From Candidatus Geothermarchaeota archaeon (lineage in GTDB: Archaea > Thermoproteota > Nitrososphaeria > Geothermarchaeales > JDFR-13): a stretch of 62,813 bases of DNA. The stretch spans positions 1 through 62,813 of the forward strand of contig WAKB01000003.1 of assembly GCA_015523545.1 (NCBI GenBank). Direction: 5' to 3'. Below, one piece after another: positions 1 through 8,663 of this stretch (its first letter is position 1; each line of letters starts with the position of its first letter). The notes under the pieces were generated by a model. The model ran no database searches. It saw only the letters and a program-made list of their open reading frames with translations, and was not told where the DNA came from. Position numbers and translations under genes: made by a program.

Positions 1-816
1 CAGGGATTGTTAAGCCTGGCTACAGATGTGGGGGTTAAGACTGTTCATTACGGTGTGGCTTCTGACCCTATAGCTAAGTATTATAGGTATCTACTCGAGT
101 CCCTAGGTGTTGAGAGGCCTCCATCCATGTATATCGAGTTTGAGTTTCCAGTCTCAGCTGGCCTGGGTTCCTCGGCCTCATTAGCCGCTTTGATGTATAT
201 CCTCCTCTACCGATGGCTGTATATGAGGGATCCTTCTAGGGAGGAGATATATAGACATGCCTTAGAGTTTGAGATGATGATGCATGGTAATCCCTCGGGT
301 ATAGATCTGGCCACGGTTGTGGAGGGTGGTATAATCCTCTATAGTAGGGGTGGAGGCGTTATCGACAGAGTTATACCTGAGGATTTAGGGGGTTATGGGT
401 TTATAGTTGCTGATACTGGTGTGCGGAGGTCTACGGGAGACTTGGTCAGTAGGGTCACCCAGAACCTAGGCGGTCTCCCAAGTAATATTAGGGAGGGCTT
501 GGTGGGTATTGTTGACCATCTAGTTATGGAGGCTTGGGATGTTCTGAGGGATGGGGAGATAGGTGATCTCGTAGATTATATCCGTGGTAACCACTACCTC
601 CTCAGATATGTAGGGGTATATATTGACAAGGCTGATGAGGCTGTGAATAGGCTGGCTGAGGAGGGTATATATGGGGCGAAGGTTACGGGGGCTGGTGGCG
701 GGGGATGTATATATGTATTTGGGGATGGTAGGGAGCTTGAGACGGCTAGGAGGATCCTTGAGGGGTTTGGATTTAAGACCTATAGGCCAAATATATATCC
801 ATACAGCCTCTACTAG
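1..816 (+). CDS. mvk: Mevalonate kinase, 5' end cut by window
   Basis: GHMP-family kinase that phosphorylates mevalonate in the archaeal isoprenoid lipid pathway. The reading frame is open from base 1, so the start and the N-terminal strand lie outside the window. The ATP-binding GHMP motif PVSAGLGSSAS is near residue 50, HGNPSGID carries the usual acidic region, and the C-terminal glycine-rich motif KVTGAGGGGC is near residue 225. The next two genes, IPP isomerase and a prenyl diphosphate synthase, belong to the same pathway, which supports mevalonate kinase over other GHMP kinases such as phosphomevalonate or galactokinase. Confidence 0.88.
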   Translation, partial: QGLLSLATDVGVKTVHYGVASDPIAKYYRYLLESLGVERPPSMYIEFEFPVSAGLGSSASLAALMYILLYRWLYMRDPSREEIYRHALEFEMMMHGNPSGIDLATVVEGGIILYSRGGGVIDRVIPEDLGGYGFIVADTGVRRSTGDLVSRVTQNLGGLPSNIREGLVGIVDHLVMEAWDVLRDGEIGDLVDYIRGNHYLLRYVGVYIDKADEAVNRLAEEGIYGAKVTGAGGGGCIYVFGDGRELETARRILEGFGFKTYRPNIYPYSLY

Positions 817-839
817 CCATATAGGTGGGTTGTTGGGAG

Positions 840-1934
840 ATGCCTATTCAGGACGATATAGATCTTGGCAATAGGAAGATGGAGCATATCGATATCGTCC
901 TTAACGAGGATCCAAGCTATAGGAAGACCACTTGGTTCGAATATGTACATCTCATTCATATAAGCCTGCCTGAGGCCTCGCTGGATGATGTGGATACGTC
1001 TGTCGAGCTGTTTGGGAGGAGGTTTAGCTACCCGATACTGATCGATAGTATGACTGGCGGCTCGTCTGGGACTGAGAAGATTAATAGGCTTCTCGCCGAG
1101 CTGGCCCTGGAGTATAACGTCCCTGTCTCATGTGGGAGTCAGAAGGCTATTCTAAAGGATCCTGAGACCCTTAAGACGTATAGGGTTATGAGGGACGTTG
1201 GGAGTGAGGTCTTCATAATTGGGAATATTGGTGGCCAGGATCTACGTGCTGATCCTAAGGGTGTTGCTGAGCAGCTGATATCGTCTATCGAGGCTGATGC
1301 ACTAGCCATACATCTAAACCCCCTCCAGGAGCTTATCCAGCCCGGTGGTGAGAGGGACTTCAACAATGTTATGGAGGCTATTCAGGAGGTGGCCTCGTCT
1401 CTGGATGTTCCGGTGATTGTTAAGGAGACTGGGGCGGGTATTGCTAGGGAGGTGGCAATGGTTCTGGAGAGCCTCGGTGTCGACGCTATCAACGTATCTG
1501 GTAGTGGGGGTACTAGCTGGTCGGCGGTGGAGACTATCAGGAATGAGAGGAGGGGGGATGTTGAGATGGCTAGGATAGGCCGCCTCTTCTGGGACTGGGG
1601 TATACCCACAGCGGCCTCCCTCCTAGAGGTGGTTACCGCTGTGAATATCCCGGTTATAGCGTCTGGTGGGATCAGGAATGGTATAGATATCGTGAAGTCC
1701 CTGGTACTTGGTGCCTCGATGGCTGGCCTGGCTAGCCCCTTCCTCAAACATATGGATAATGGTTATGAGAGTCTCAAGGGCTTTATGGATAGCCTAATAC
1801 TTGAGGTTAAGATGGCTATGCTCCTCACCGGGTGTGACGATGTAGATACTCTTAAGCGTATCCCCCGTGTGATAACCGGGCCCCTACGTGAGTGGTATCT
1901 ACAGAGGTGTGTAGCCCGTGGAGACCTCGAGTAG
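840..1934 (+). CDS. fni: Type 2 isopentenyl-diphosphate isomerase (FMN)
   Basis: Flavin-dependent isomerase interconverting IPP and DMAPP. It is a TIM-barrel protein of about 364 residues, normal for the family. Family signatures seen are RKTTWFEYVHLIH near the N terminus, DSMTGGSSGT in the flavin and substrate region, SGGTSW, and the phosphate-binding loop IASGGIRNGIDIVKSL near residue 275. I chose ATG 840 over the upstream TTG 825 because GGGAGATG provides a nearby ribosome site and the family usually starts just before the RK.H motif. The end overlaps the next gene by 17 nt, so mvk, fni and the prenyl synthase look like one transcript. Confidence 0.92.
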   Translation: MPIQDDIDLGNRKMEHIDIVLNEDPSYRKTTWFEYVHLIHISLPEASLDDVDTSVELFGRRFSYPILIDSMTGGSSGTEKINRLLAELALEYNVPVSCGSQKAILKDPETLKTYRVMRDVGSEVFIIGNIGGQDLRADPKGVAEQLISSIEADALAIHLNPLQELIQPGGERDFNNVMEAIQEVASSLDVPVIVKETGAGIAREVAMVLESLGVDAINVSGSGGTSWSAVETIRNERRGDVEMARIGRLFWDWGIPTAASLLEVVTAVNIPVIASGGIRNGIDIVKSLVLGASMAGLASPFLKHMDNGYESLKGFMDSLILEVKMAMLLTGCDDVDTLKRIPRVITGPLREWYLQRCVARGDLE

Positions 1935-2907
1935 GGAGTGGTTCCAGCAGAAATATTCCGAGTATAAGGTTGCTGTCGATAAGTATATAGAAGGGATATC
2001 GACTAGGGATGGCCTGCCAGAGGATCTAAGATCTTCATCCTTCCACCTCATCCTATCTGGTGGTAAGCGGATAAGGCCTGTCCTCCTCCTCTCCACTCTC
2101 GAGCTGCTTAGTGGTGGGTATGAGGATGGCTTGCCAGCCGCAGCCTCTGTCGAGCTCCTACACAACTTCACCCTTATCCATGACGATATCATGGATAGGG
2201 ATGACTATAGGAGAGGTGTCAAGACGACCCACGTACTCTTTGGTGAGTCACTAGCGATACTTGCTGGTGACTACCTCTTCAGCCTAGTCTTCAGCGAGGT
2301 CTCTAGGAACTATGAGGGTGAGACTGCCAGGATGCTTGTCAGGGTGCTCTCAGAAGCCTCGGAGAAGGTGTGTATAGGGCAGACCATGGATATAATGCCT
2401 GAGAAGTATGTGAAGAGTGTGGATGACTACTTCGAGATGGTGTATTACAAGACGGGGGCCTTGATAGAGGCGTCTATGGTGTCTGGAGCCATAGTGGCTG
2501 GGGGTCGTGAGGAGTGGCTCAGAGACTTTAGGGAGGTGGGGAGGAAGATAGGTATAGCCTTCCAGATAGCTGATGACCTCCTCGGCCTTATAGGCGACCC
2601 CAGCAAGACTGGTAAGCCTGTCGGGAACGATATTAGGAATGGGAAGAGGACCCTCCCAATACTATATGCCCTTGAGAGGATGGGGAGGGATGAGCTCGAC
2701 CTATTCAATAGATATTTTGGTAGGGAGGCTGGTGACTATCTCGAGGCCGTGGAGCTGATCAGGAGTAAGGGTGGGATCGAGTATGCCCGCCGGACCATGT
2801 ATGAATATGCGGGTGAGGCCCTATCGATCCTCGATAAGTATCCCGACTCCTCCGCCAAGAGGTTCCTCTCAGAGCTGATTAGATATATCGTCGATAGGGA
2901 TAGGTAG
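1918..2907 (+). CDS. gds: Geranylgeranyl diphosphate synthase (trans-prenyltransferase)
   Basis: Class I prenyl diphosphate synthase making the C20 chain for archaeal ether lipids. The first aspartate-rich motif is HDDIMDRDDYRRG near residue 85, and the second is ADDLLGLIGDPSKTGKPVG near residue 220. The residue five places before the first DDxxD is phenylalanine (FTLIHDD). In studied archaeal enzymes a bulky aromatic there limits products to C20, so I infer GGPP rather than the C25 product of some crenarchaea. Start is GTG 1918, inside the end of the isomerase gene. The glutamyl-tRNA synthetase follows after 9 bases with a strong GGGGGGAGGG ribosome site. Confidence 0.9.
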   Translation: METSSREWFQQKYSEYKVAVDKYIEGISTRDGLPEDLRSSSFHLILSGGKRIRPVLLLSTLELLSGGYEDGLPAAASVELLHNFTLIHDDIMDRDDYRRGVKTTHVLFGESLAILAGDYLFSLVFSEVSRNYEGETARMLVRVLSEASEKVCIGQTMDIMPEKYVKSVDDYFEMVYYKTGALIEASMVSGAIVAGGREEWLRDFREVGRKIGIAFQIADDLLGLIGDPSKTGKPVGNDIRNGKRTLPILYALERMGRDELDLFNRYFGREAGDYLEAVELIRSKGGIEYARRTMYEYAGEALSILDKYPDSSAKRFLSELIRYIVDRDR

Positions 2908-2916
2908 GGGGGAGGG

Positions 2917-4617
2917 ATGCCGGAGATAGATCGTGACCTTATCCTGAGATACGCCGCTAGGAATAGGGTGAAGTTTGGGAAGGCTTCTCCGAAGCCCGTC
3001 CTGGGTAAGGTGATGGCGGAGCATCCAGAGTATAGGTCGATTGTGAAGGAGGTTATCAGGGAGGTTGAGAAGGCCGTAGAGAAGGTCAACAGCATGCCTA
3101 TGGAGGAGGTTTTGAAGCTAGCGCCTCCCGAGGAAGAGGAGGGGAGGAAGGAGTCCTCTATACCCAAGCTACCCCCGTTGGAGGGTGCTAGAGAGGGTGG
3201 AGTCGTCACTAGGTTCGCTCCCAACCCCGACTTTGTCCTCCACCTGGGCTCGCTGAGACCCCTTATACTCTCCTATGAGTATGCCAAGATGTATCGGGGA
3301 AGGTTCTACGTTAGGTTTGAGGACACGGATCCCAAGACGAAGCCTCCTAGGGAGGAGTTCTACAGGGGGATTATGGAGGATATTGAGTGGCTCGGTATAA
3401 GGCCTGATGCCTATGTCTATCAGAGTGACCGTCTAGAGCTGTACTACGCTGTTGCTAAGGCCCTCCTCTCTAGTGGGGAGGCCTATGTGTGTCTCTGTGG
3501 ACGGGATGAGTTCAAGAGGTATGTCTCTGAGTCTAGGCCCTGTCCCCATAGGGGCACGCCTCCCGAGGATAATCTAGAGCTCTTCGAGAAGATGTTGACC
3601 GGGGCCTTTGGGGAGGGTGAGGCGGTGCTTAGGATAAAGACTGATCTTGAGCATCCTAACCAGTCTGTCAGGGACTGGGCGGCTATGCGTATTATAGATA
3701 CTTCTAAATATCCACATCCCCGTAAGGGTAGTAGGTATCTCGTCTGGCCCCTATACAACTTCTCCTGTGCCATCGATGACCACTATATGGGGATTACACA
3801 TGTCCTGAGGGGTGCGGAGCATAGGGTGAATGAGGAGAAGCAGAGATATGTCTTTGAGGCGATGGGCTGGGAGCCCCCGATATATGTCCATCACGGTAGG
3901 GTGGCTATACCCGAGGGGATACTAAGCAAGTCCAAGATACTGAGGGGTATTGAGGAGGGTGTCTACACAGGTATTGATGACCCTAGGCTAGCCACTATAG
4001 CTGCCTTTAGGAGGAGGGGCTTTAGGCCTGAGGCCCTCTACAACACGATTCTCAAGACTGGCCTCTCATCATCCATAACCACTATCGACATGTCTATGCT
4101 GTATAGTGAGAATAGGCGGTTGATAGACCCTGTATCCAACAGGTACTATGGAGTCAGAGAGCCGATAATGGTCGAGGCCGAGATAACCGTGGATGAGGCT
4201 ATCGTCTCACTAAGGAAGCATCCAGACCATCCTGAGAGAGGGTCTAGGAAATATGTCTTTAGACGTGGTGTCCATAGACTATATCTGGATAGGGAGGACA
4301 GGGATAGGCTTGGAGGAGGCATGGTTAGACTTATAGGGCTGGGTAACTTCAGGGTTCTCAATGGCTTTAGGCTCGTGATGGTATCCACCTCTGTAGAGGA
4401 GGCTAGGCGTCTGGGGATACCCTTCATACACTGGGTCCCGGAGGGAGGGGCTATACAAGCACGGTTCATCTATCCAGAAGGGATGGTCGAGGGGTATGCC
4501 GAGAGGTACCTCCTAGACGAGGATGTGGGCTCGACGATCCAGTTGGAGAGACTGGGATACTTTAAGATAGAGTCTATGGAGGAGGGTGGTGTAACAGTTA
4601 TATTCACCCATCCATAG
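2917..4617 (+). CDS. gltX: Glutamyl-tRNA synthetase (archaeal type)
   Basis: Class I synthetase charging tRNA-Glu, 566 residues, of the archaeal/eukaryal GluRS-GlnRS type. After an N-terminal helical extension, the catalytic motif reads RFAPNPDFVLHLGSLRP near residue 105, with HLGS standing for HIGH. The second motif is ILSKSKIL near residue 337. The C-terminal half is the beta-barrel anticodon domain of this branch. A Cys/His cluster (CLCGRDEFKRY, CPHRG) sits in the insertion near residue 190. In organisms without GlnRS the archaeal enzyme charges only tRNA-Glu, with tRNA-Gln handled by amidotransfer. No GlnRS or amidotransferase gene is in this window. Confidence 0.95.
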   Translation: MPEIDRDLILRYAARNRVKFGKASPKPVLGKVMAEHPEYRSIVKEVIREVEKAVEKVNSMPMEEVLKLAPPEEEEGRKESSIPKLPPLEGAREGGVVTRFAPNPDFVLHLGSLRPLILSYEYAKMYRGRFYVRFEDTDPKTKPPREEFYRGIMEDIEWLGIRPDAYVYQSDRLELYYAVAKALLSSGEAYVCLCGRDEFKRYVSESRPCPHRGTPPEDNLELFEKMLTGAFGEGEAVLRIKTDLEHPNQSVRDWAAMRIIDTSKYPHPRKGSRYLVWPLYNFSCAIDDHYMGITHVLRGAEHRVNEEKQRYVFEAMGWEPPIYVHHGRVAIPEGILSKSKILRGIEEGVYTGIDDPRLATIAAFRRRGFRPEALYNTILKTGLSSSITTIDMSMLYSENRRLIDPVSNRYYGVREPIMVEAEITVDEAIVSLRKHPDHPERGSRKYVFRRGVHRLYLDREDRDRLGGGMVRLIGLGNFRVLNGFRLVMVSTSVEEARRLGIPFIHWVPEGGAIQARFIYPEGMVEGYAERYLLDEDVGSTIQLERLGYFKIESMEEGGVTVIFTHP

Positions 4618-4625
4618 TAAACTGG

Positions 4626-4633
4626 TTTTTAAG
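4626..4633 (+). promoter_or_regulatory. TATA box for the L7Ae operon
   Basis: TTTTTAAG lies about 43-50 bases before the ATG of rpl7ae in the only non-coding gap here. An archaeal start site about 25 bases downstream would leave a short leader holding the GGGGGTGAGG ribosome site. Seen by eye only. Confidence 0.5.
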
Positions 4634-4675
4634 GCGGGCTATGGATAAGGTTAATAAGGTGTGGGGGTGAGGCAG

Positions 4676-5056
4676 ATGGCCACGCTACCATTCGAGACGT
4701 TCGAGCTTCCAAAGGAGTATCTAGACGCTGCCTATGAAGCCCTTGAGAAGGCGTTGGAGGTCAAGGGTCTGAAGAGGGGTACGAACGAGACTACCAAGGC
4801 GGTTGAGAGGGGTCTCGCCAAGCTGGTATACATAGCTCTAGACGTGGATCCGCCCGAGATTGTTGCTCATCTACCGCTGCTCTGTAAGGAGAGGAAGGTG
4901 CCATACATATTCGTCCCTAGCAAGGCAGAGCTGGGTAAGAGGGCCGGCCTAGACGTGGCCGCGGCCTCTGTAGCCATTATCGACCCTGGTGAGGGGGCTG
5001 ACCTGGTCAACGAGATTATAGACTATCTGAAGAAGAAGGGTTATTTCCAGGGCTGA
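4676..5056 (+). CDS. rpl7ae: Ribosomal protein L7Ae / K-turn binding protein
   Basis: Binds kink-turns in 23S rRNA and also acts as the core protein of box C/D and H/ACA guide RNPs and of archaeal RNase P. The family signature [17 protein letters not shown] is near residue 35, followed by [10 protein letters not shown] and [13 protein letters not shown]. Length 126 residues is typical. ATG 4676 is preferred over GTG 4661 because GGGGGTGAGG lies just upstream. It leads a tight run of rps28e, rpl24e and ndk. Two candidate C/D RNAs in this window would be clients of this protein. Confidence 0.96.
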   Translation: MATLPFETFELPKEYLDAAYEALEKALEVKGLKRGTNETTKAVERGLAKLVYIALDVDPPEIVAHLPLLCKERKVPYIFVPSKAELGKRAGLDVAAASVAIIDPGEGADLVNEIIDYLKKKGYFQG

Positions 5057-5062
5057 TGAGTG

Positions 5063-5287
5063 ATGTCTGAGGAGAAGTATAAGATGCGGGAGGACATAAC
5101 CCCGGCCGAGGTAATACAGATCGTGGGCCGAACCGGGATGGCCGGGGAGGTCACCCAGGTAAGGGTGAAGATACTGGCTGGGAAGGATAAGGGTAGGGTG
5201 ATAACCAGGAATGTACTCGGTCCAGTGAGGGAAGGCATGATCATAATGCTTAGGGAGACTGAGAGGGAGGCTAGGAAGCTTAAGTAG
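5063..5287 (+). CDS. rps28e: Ribosomal protein S28e
   Basis: Small-subunit protein of 74 residues with an OB-type fold near the mRNA exit. The conserved core reads [20 protein letters not shown], then [20 protein letters not shown]-like sequence (here ending [16 protein letters not shown]). ATG 5063 directly follows an in-frame GTG at 5060; the ATG start gives the usual MSEEK-type N terminus. It sits between rpl7ae and rpl24e, the usual archaeal order L7Ae-S28e-L24e-Ndk-IF5B. Confidence 0.95.
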   Translation: MSEEKYKMREDITPAEVIQIVGRTGMAGEVTQVRVKILAGKDKGRVITRNVLGPVREGMIIMLRETEREARKLK

Positions 5288-5302
5288 TGGGAGGTGTCTC
5301 CC

Positions 5303-5500
5303 ATGCCAAGTAGCCATACGTGTAGCTTCTGTGGAGCGGAGATCCCACCTGGCAGGGGAGTCATGTATGTACGTAACAACGGAGTTATACTATGGTTCTG
5401 CAGCAGGCGTTGTAGGATAAGTATGCTGGAGTTTGGGCGTGATCCTAGGAAGTTTAAATGGACAGCCAAGTATGTCAAGGGAGGTATTAGGAGGAGATGA
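5303..5500 (+). CDS. rpl24e: Ribosomal protein L24e
   Basis: Large-subunit zinc-ribbon protein of 65 residues. The four zinc cysteines are in CSFCG near residue 7 and FCSRRC near residue 37, and the signature [10 protein letters not shown] follows. ATG 5303 is used; the upstream in-frame GTG 5294 would only add three residues. The stop overlaps the ndk start in an ATGA junction, implying translational coupling. Confidence 0.96.
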   Translation: MPSSHTCSFCGAEIPPGRGVMYVRNNGVILWFCSRRCRISMLEFGRDPRKFKWTAKYVKGGIRRR

Positions 5501-5910
5501 GTGAGAAGACGCTGGTCTTCCTCAAGCCCATAGCGGTTGAGAGGGGCCTGGTAGGGGAGATAATATCTAGGTTTGAGAGGAAGGGCTTCAAAATCGTGGC
5601 TTTGAAGAGTATTACTGTGACTAGGGAGTTGGCTGAGGAGTTCTACTCGGTTCATAGGGGTAAACACTTCTTCGAGGAACTCGTCTCCAGCCTGGAGGGT
5701 AGGATGATTGTAGCCATGATACTTGAGGGGAGGTCTGCTGTAAAGGTGGTGAGGAAGCTTATTGGGGCTACGGATCCGGTGGAGGCGGAGCCGGGAACTA
5801 TAAGGGGTGACTACGCACTGGATATCACGGAGAATATGGTGCATGCCTCTGACTCGCCTGAGAGCTTTATCCGTGAGGCTAGAATCCTATTCCCCGAGCT
5901 CGGGGTCTAG
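5497..5910 (+). CDS. ndk: Nucleoside diphosphate kinase
   Basis: Transfers the gamma phosphate of ATP to NDPs through a phosphohistidine. The protein has 137 residues, normal for the family. The N-terminal [19 protein letters not shown] is typical, and the active-site histidine lies in [12 protein letters not shown] near residue 115. The start overlaps the rpl24e stop. About 90 non-coding bases follow before the aIF5B gene. Confidence 0.96.
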   Translation: MSEKTLVFLKPIAVERGLVGEIISRFERKGFKIVALKSITVTRELAEEFYSVHRGKHFFEELVSSLEGRMIVAMILEGRSAVKVVRKLIGATDPVEAEPGTIRGDYALDITENMVHASDSPESFIREARILFPELGV

Positions 5911-5999
5911 GCCCATCCTGGGAGACTAATATATTCTTTCTACATACCCCTTTTATCGGGTCCTCTCCTAGGGGACGGGGATCATACTCTGCTAGGTGT

Positions 6000-8237
6000 A
6001 TGGAGATGTCTGGGGAGAAGGTTATCAGGCAGCCTATAATAACCGTCCTTGGACACGTGGATAGTGGTAAATGTGTGGGTGGGGATCACTATGTGGATAT
6101 ACATAGTTACATAACGGTGGAGGATCTCTACTACGATGGTGGGTATGTAGAGTCTCTCGACATATCTATCCCGGGGTATGTGAGGAACAGGGTTGGGGAG
6201 GTTGTTAGGGAGGAGGTGGATAAATGGGTATACGTCTCCCTCGACTCTGACAGCCATGTAGAGTCCTCCTTCGAGCATAGGTTCCTAGTGAGACTTAGGC
6301 CTGGTCTTTATCGGTATACTCCAGCCCATAGGCTTAAACCTGGAGATGAGGTGGTTAGCCCTGAGGGGGAGCCTGGGCCTGATGGTCTAGGTACTGTAAG
6401 GGTTCGAAGGGTTGTAAGGCTCTATAGGTCACGTGTCCTGTATGATGTGGAGAGCCCTGGGTATAAGAACTTCGTTGTTAATGGTGTTGTGGCTCATAAC
6501 ACGAGCTTATTGGATAAGATTAGGGGGACCGCTGTACAGCTTAGGGAGGCTGGGGGTATTACCCAGCATATAGGGGCTAGTATGTTCCCGCCGGAGACGT
6601 TGAGGGAGATTTGTGGGCCGCTCCTGGAGAAGTTCGGCTTCGAGATCATCGTACCTGGTATACTTGTTATAGATACGCCTGGCCACGAGGTCTTCTCGAA
6701 CCTTAGGCGTAGGGGCGGCTCCGCCTCTGATATAGCGATACTAGTGGTGGATATTACCAAGGGGTTCCAGCCCCAGACCCATGAGAGCATCCAGATACTT
6801 ATGCAGAGGAGGGTACCCTTCCTAGTAGCCGCTAACAAGGTCGACCTTATACATGGCTGGAGGCCGTCAGGCACCCTCTCAATAATAGAGGCCTTGAAGA
6901 GGCAGAGTAGTGAGACGCTTATCCACCTGGAGGAGAGGATAGGCTACATAATATCCGCTCTGAACACTTATCGCTTCGATGCAGATCGCTTCGACCGTGT
7001 AAGGGACTTTAGGAGGATCGTGGCTATAGTCCCCGTCTCGGCGAAGACTGGGGAGGGTATACAGGAGCTCCTCACGATATTGATAGGCCTTGTCCAGAAA
7101 TTCCTCATTAATAGGCTTGAAGTTGATATTAACAAGCCGGGCTCGGGTACTATCCTAGAGGTCAGCTCAGAGCATGGCCTCGGGAAGGTGGTTAAGGCTA
7201 TACATATCGACGGCACCGTAAGGGTTGGAGACACCTTCATAGCTGTGGGTAGGGATGGGGTGGTTGAGAGGCGTATAAGGTCCATACTTATGCCCGCCCC
7301 CCTCGACGAGCTCAGGGATCCGAGGAAGAGGTTTAGGCAGGTGGAGACGAGCTATCCAGCCGCGGGTATAATCATCGTGGCCCCCGACCTGGACGAGGTA
7401 TATGCTGGATCTCCCTTCTACAGCGTCAGGCCCGGCATGGATGTCTCGATCCCAGACCTCGCCAAGGAGCTGGAGGAGGAGGTGGCCAGTATAAAGATCG
7501 ATACTGATAAGGTTGGTGTCGTGGCTAAGGCCGATACCCTGGGCACCTTGGAGGCCATGATAGCCCAGATGAATAGGAAGGGGATCCCGATCAGGAAGGC
7601 TGATGTTGGGGATGTCTCGAAGAAGGATGTTATCGAGGCGAGTATAGTGAAGGAGAAGGATGTTATCAGGGGTGCTGTACTAGCCTTTAACGTCGATGTA
7701 TTGCCTGATGCGGAGGAGCTTGCTAGGAGTAAGAAGATACCGATCTTCCGGGGTGAGATACTCTATAGGCTCATCGACGACTACTTGGCATGGGTGGAGG
7801 ACTATATCAGGAGGAAGAGGGAGCGCCTATTCCAGAGCCTCGTCAAGCCTGGTAAGATACTGGTGCTCGAGGGGTATGTATTCAGGAGGAGTAAGCCGGC
7901 CATAGTTGGTGTGCGTGTGGAGGCGGGTGAGATCAGGCCTAGGTATAGGCTTATAAGGGGTGATGGAGAGGTGGTGGGGACTATCCACCAGATACAGGAT
8001 CGTGGGAAGGCGATTGATAGGGCGACTCGTGGGATGGAGGTGGCTATAAGCATTAGGGAGGCCGAGGTGGGGGATGACTTCGAGGAGGGTGACTACCTAT
8101 ATGTCTATGTACCTGAGGAGGATGCGAAGACACTTATGAAGGAGTTCCTGGCCGATCTTCCAAGCGACTATAGGGAGGCTCTGGAGGAGTTCTTGGAGAT
8201 TATTAGGAGTAGGAACCCACTCTTTGCACGTGGCTAG
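6000..8237 (+). CDS. infB: Translation initiation factor aIF5B, intein-interrupted
   Basis: Ribosomal-subunit-joining GTPase. The 745-residue ORF encodes a 602-residue host protein once a 143-residue intein (residues 25-167) is removed. The intein splits the P-loop: GHVDSGK before it and TSLLDKIRG after it. The remaining G motifs are DTPGHE, AANKVDLIHGW and a later SAKTGEG. Domains II-IV follow, with the aIF5B-type C terminus. Start ATG 6000 or ATG 6006 is equally possible. Since GTP binding needs the rejoined GKT, activity should depend on splicing. The gene order L7Ae-S28e-L24e-Ndk-IF5B is normal for archaea, so the intein is an insertion in an otherwise ordinary locus. Confidence 0.95.
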   Translation: MEMSGEKVIRQPIITVLGHVDSGKCVGGDHYVDIHSYITVEDLYYDGGYVESLDISIPGYVRNRVGEVVREEVDKWVYVSLDSDSHVESSFEHRFLVRLRPGLYRYTPAHRLKPGDEVVSPEGEPGPDGLGTVRVRRVVRLYRSRVLYDVESPGYKNFVVNGVVAHNTSLLDKIRGTAVQLREAGGITQHIGASMFPPETLREICGPLLEKFGFEIIVPGILVIDTPGHEVFSNLRRRGGSASDIAILVVDITKGFQPQTHESIQILMQRRVPFLVAANKVDLIHGWRPSGTLSIIEALKRQSSETLIHLEERIGYIISALNTYRFDADRFDRVRDFRRIVAIVPVSAKTGEGIQELLTILIGLVQKFLINRLEVDINKPGSGTILEVSSEHGLGKVVKAIHIDGTVRVGDTFIAVGRDGVVERRIRSILMPAPLDELRDPRKRFRQVETSYPAAGIIIVAPDLDEVYAGSPFYSVRPGMDVSIPDLAKELEEEVASIKIDTDKVGVVAKADTLGTLEAMIAQMNRKGIPIRKADVGDVSKKDVIEASIVKEKDVIRGAVLAFNVDVLPDAEELARSKKIPIFRGEILYRLIDDYLAWVEDYIRRKRERLFQSLVKPGKILVLEGYVFRRSKPAIVGVRVEAGEIRPRYRLIRGDGEVVGTIHQIQDRGKAIDRATRGMEVAISIREAEVGDDFEEGDYLYVYVPEEDAKTLMKEFLADLPSDYREALEEFLEIIRSRNPLFARG
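6072..6500 (+). other. Mini-intein inside aIF5B P-loop
   Basis: Protein-splicing element of 143 residues. It begins with Cys (CVGGDHYVDI, block A) and ends with the block F/G sequence LYDVESPGYKNFVVNGVVAHN split here as NFVVNGVV then AHN, followed by Thr as the +1 extein residue. SSFEHRFLV supplies a block B histidine. There is no LAGLIDADG homing endonuclease; the length fits a Hint domain only. The junctions follow from the conserved extein reading GHVDSGK/TSLLDK. Inteins at an IF2 P-loop are known in Euryarchaeota (Thermococcales and Methanocaldococcus), to my recollection; I cannot test relatedness here. Confidence 0.93.
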
Positions 8238-8301
8238 GGCCTAGGCCTTATAATACATACTGCTCCATATAGATAGTTGATTCCCGGGGGTGTAGGTATA
8301 G

Positions 8302-8661
8302 ATGGTCAAGTTCAAGCTAGTCATATCCAACCCTAAGGATGGGACTGCCAAGTCTGTCGAGGTGGATGACCCGGTTAGTAGTAACCTTATAGGTAAGAAG
8401 ATTGGCGACGTGATTGATGGGAGCCTCATCGGGATGGAGGGTGTTAAGCTGAAGATTACAGGGGGCTCCGACAGGTCCGGCTTCCCTATGAGGCCTGATA
8501 TCCAGGGCGGTGTGAAGAAGTATATCTTGACGGGGCCAGGCATCGGGCTCAGGACGATTAAGGGTAAGACTAAGAAGGGTTATAGGCGTAGGATCCTCGT
8601 GAGGGGCAACACCATCACGCCCGATATCTATGAGATAAACATGGTGATTGTGGAGGAGTAG
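8302..8661 (+). CDS. rps6e: Ribosomal protein S6e
   Basis: Small-subunit protein, 119 residues, matching the short archaeal form that lacks the long eukaryotic C terminus. It starts VKFKLVISNPKDGTAKSVEV and contains the family core ITGGSDRSGFPMRPDIQGG and GKTKKGYRRRILVRGNTI. A TATA-like CTTATAAT lies near 8249, and the start follows a GGGGGTGTAGG leader. aIF2-gamma begins two bases after the stop. Confidence 0.96.
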   Translation: MVKFKLVISNPKDGTAKSVEVDDPVSSNLIGKKIGDVIDGSLIGMEGVKLKITGGSDRSGFPMRPDIQGGVKKYILTGPGIGLRTIKGKTKKGYRRRILVRGNTITPDIYEINMVIVEE

Positions 8662-8663
8662 AG

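Noticed and set aside
1382-1747. Long open frame antisense to IPP isomerase
   Set aside because: Low stop density in AGG-rich genes makes many long antisense frames; the plus-strand gene has clear family motifs.
5041-5844. 267-residue antisense frame over S28e, L24e and Ndk
   Set aside because: Three solid genes lie on the other strand and the translation has His/Leu/Pro-rich random composition.
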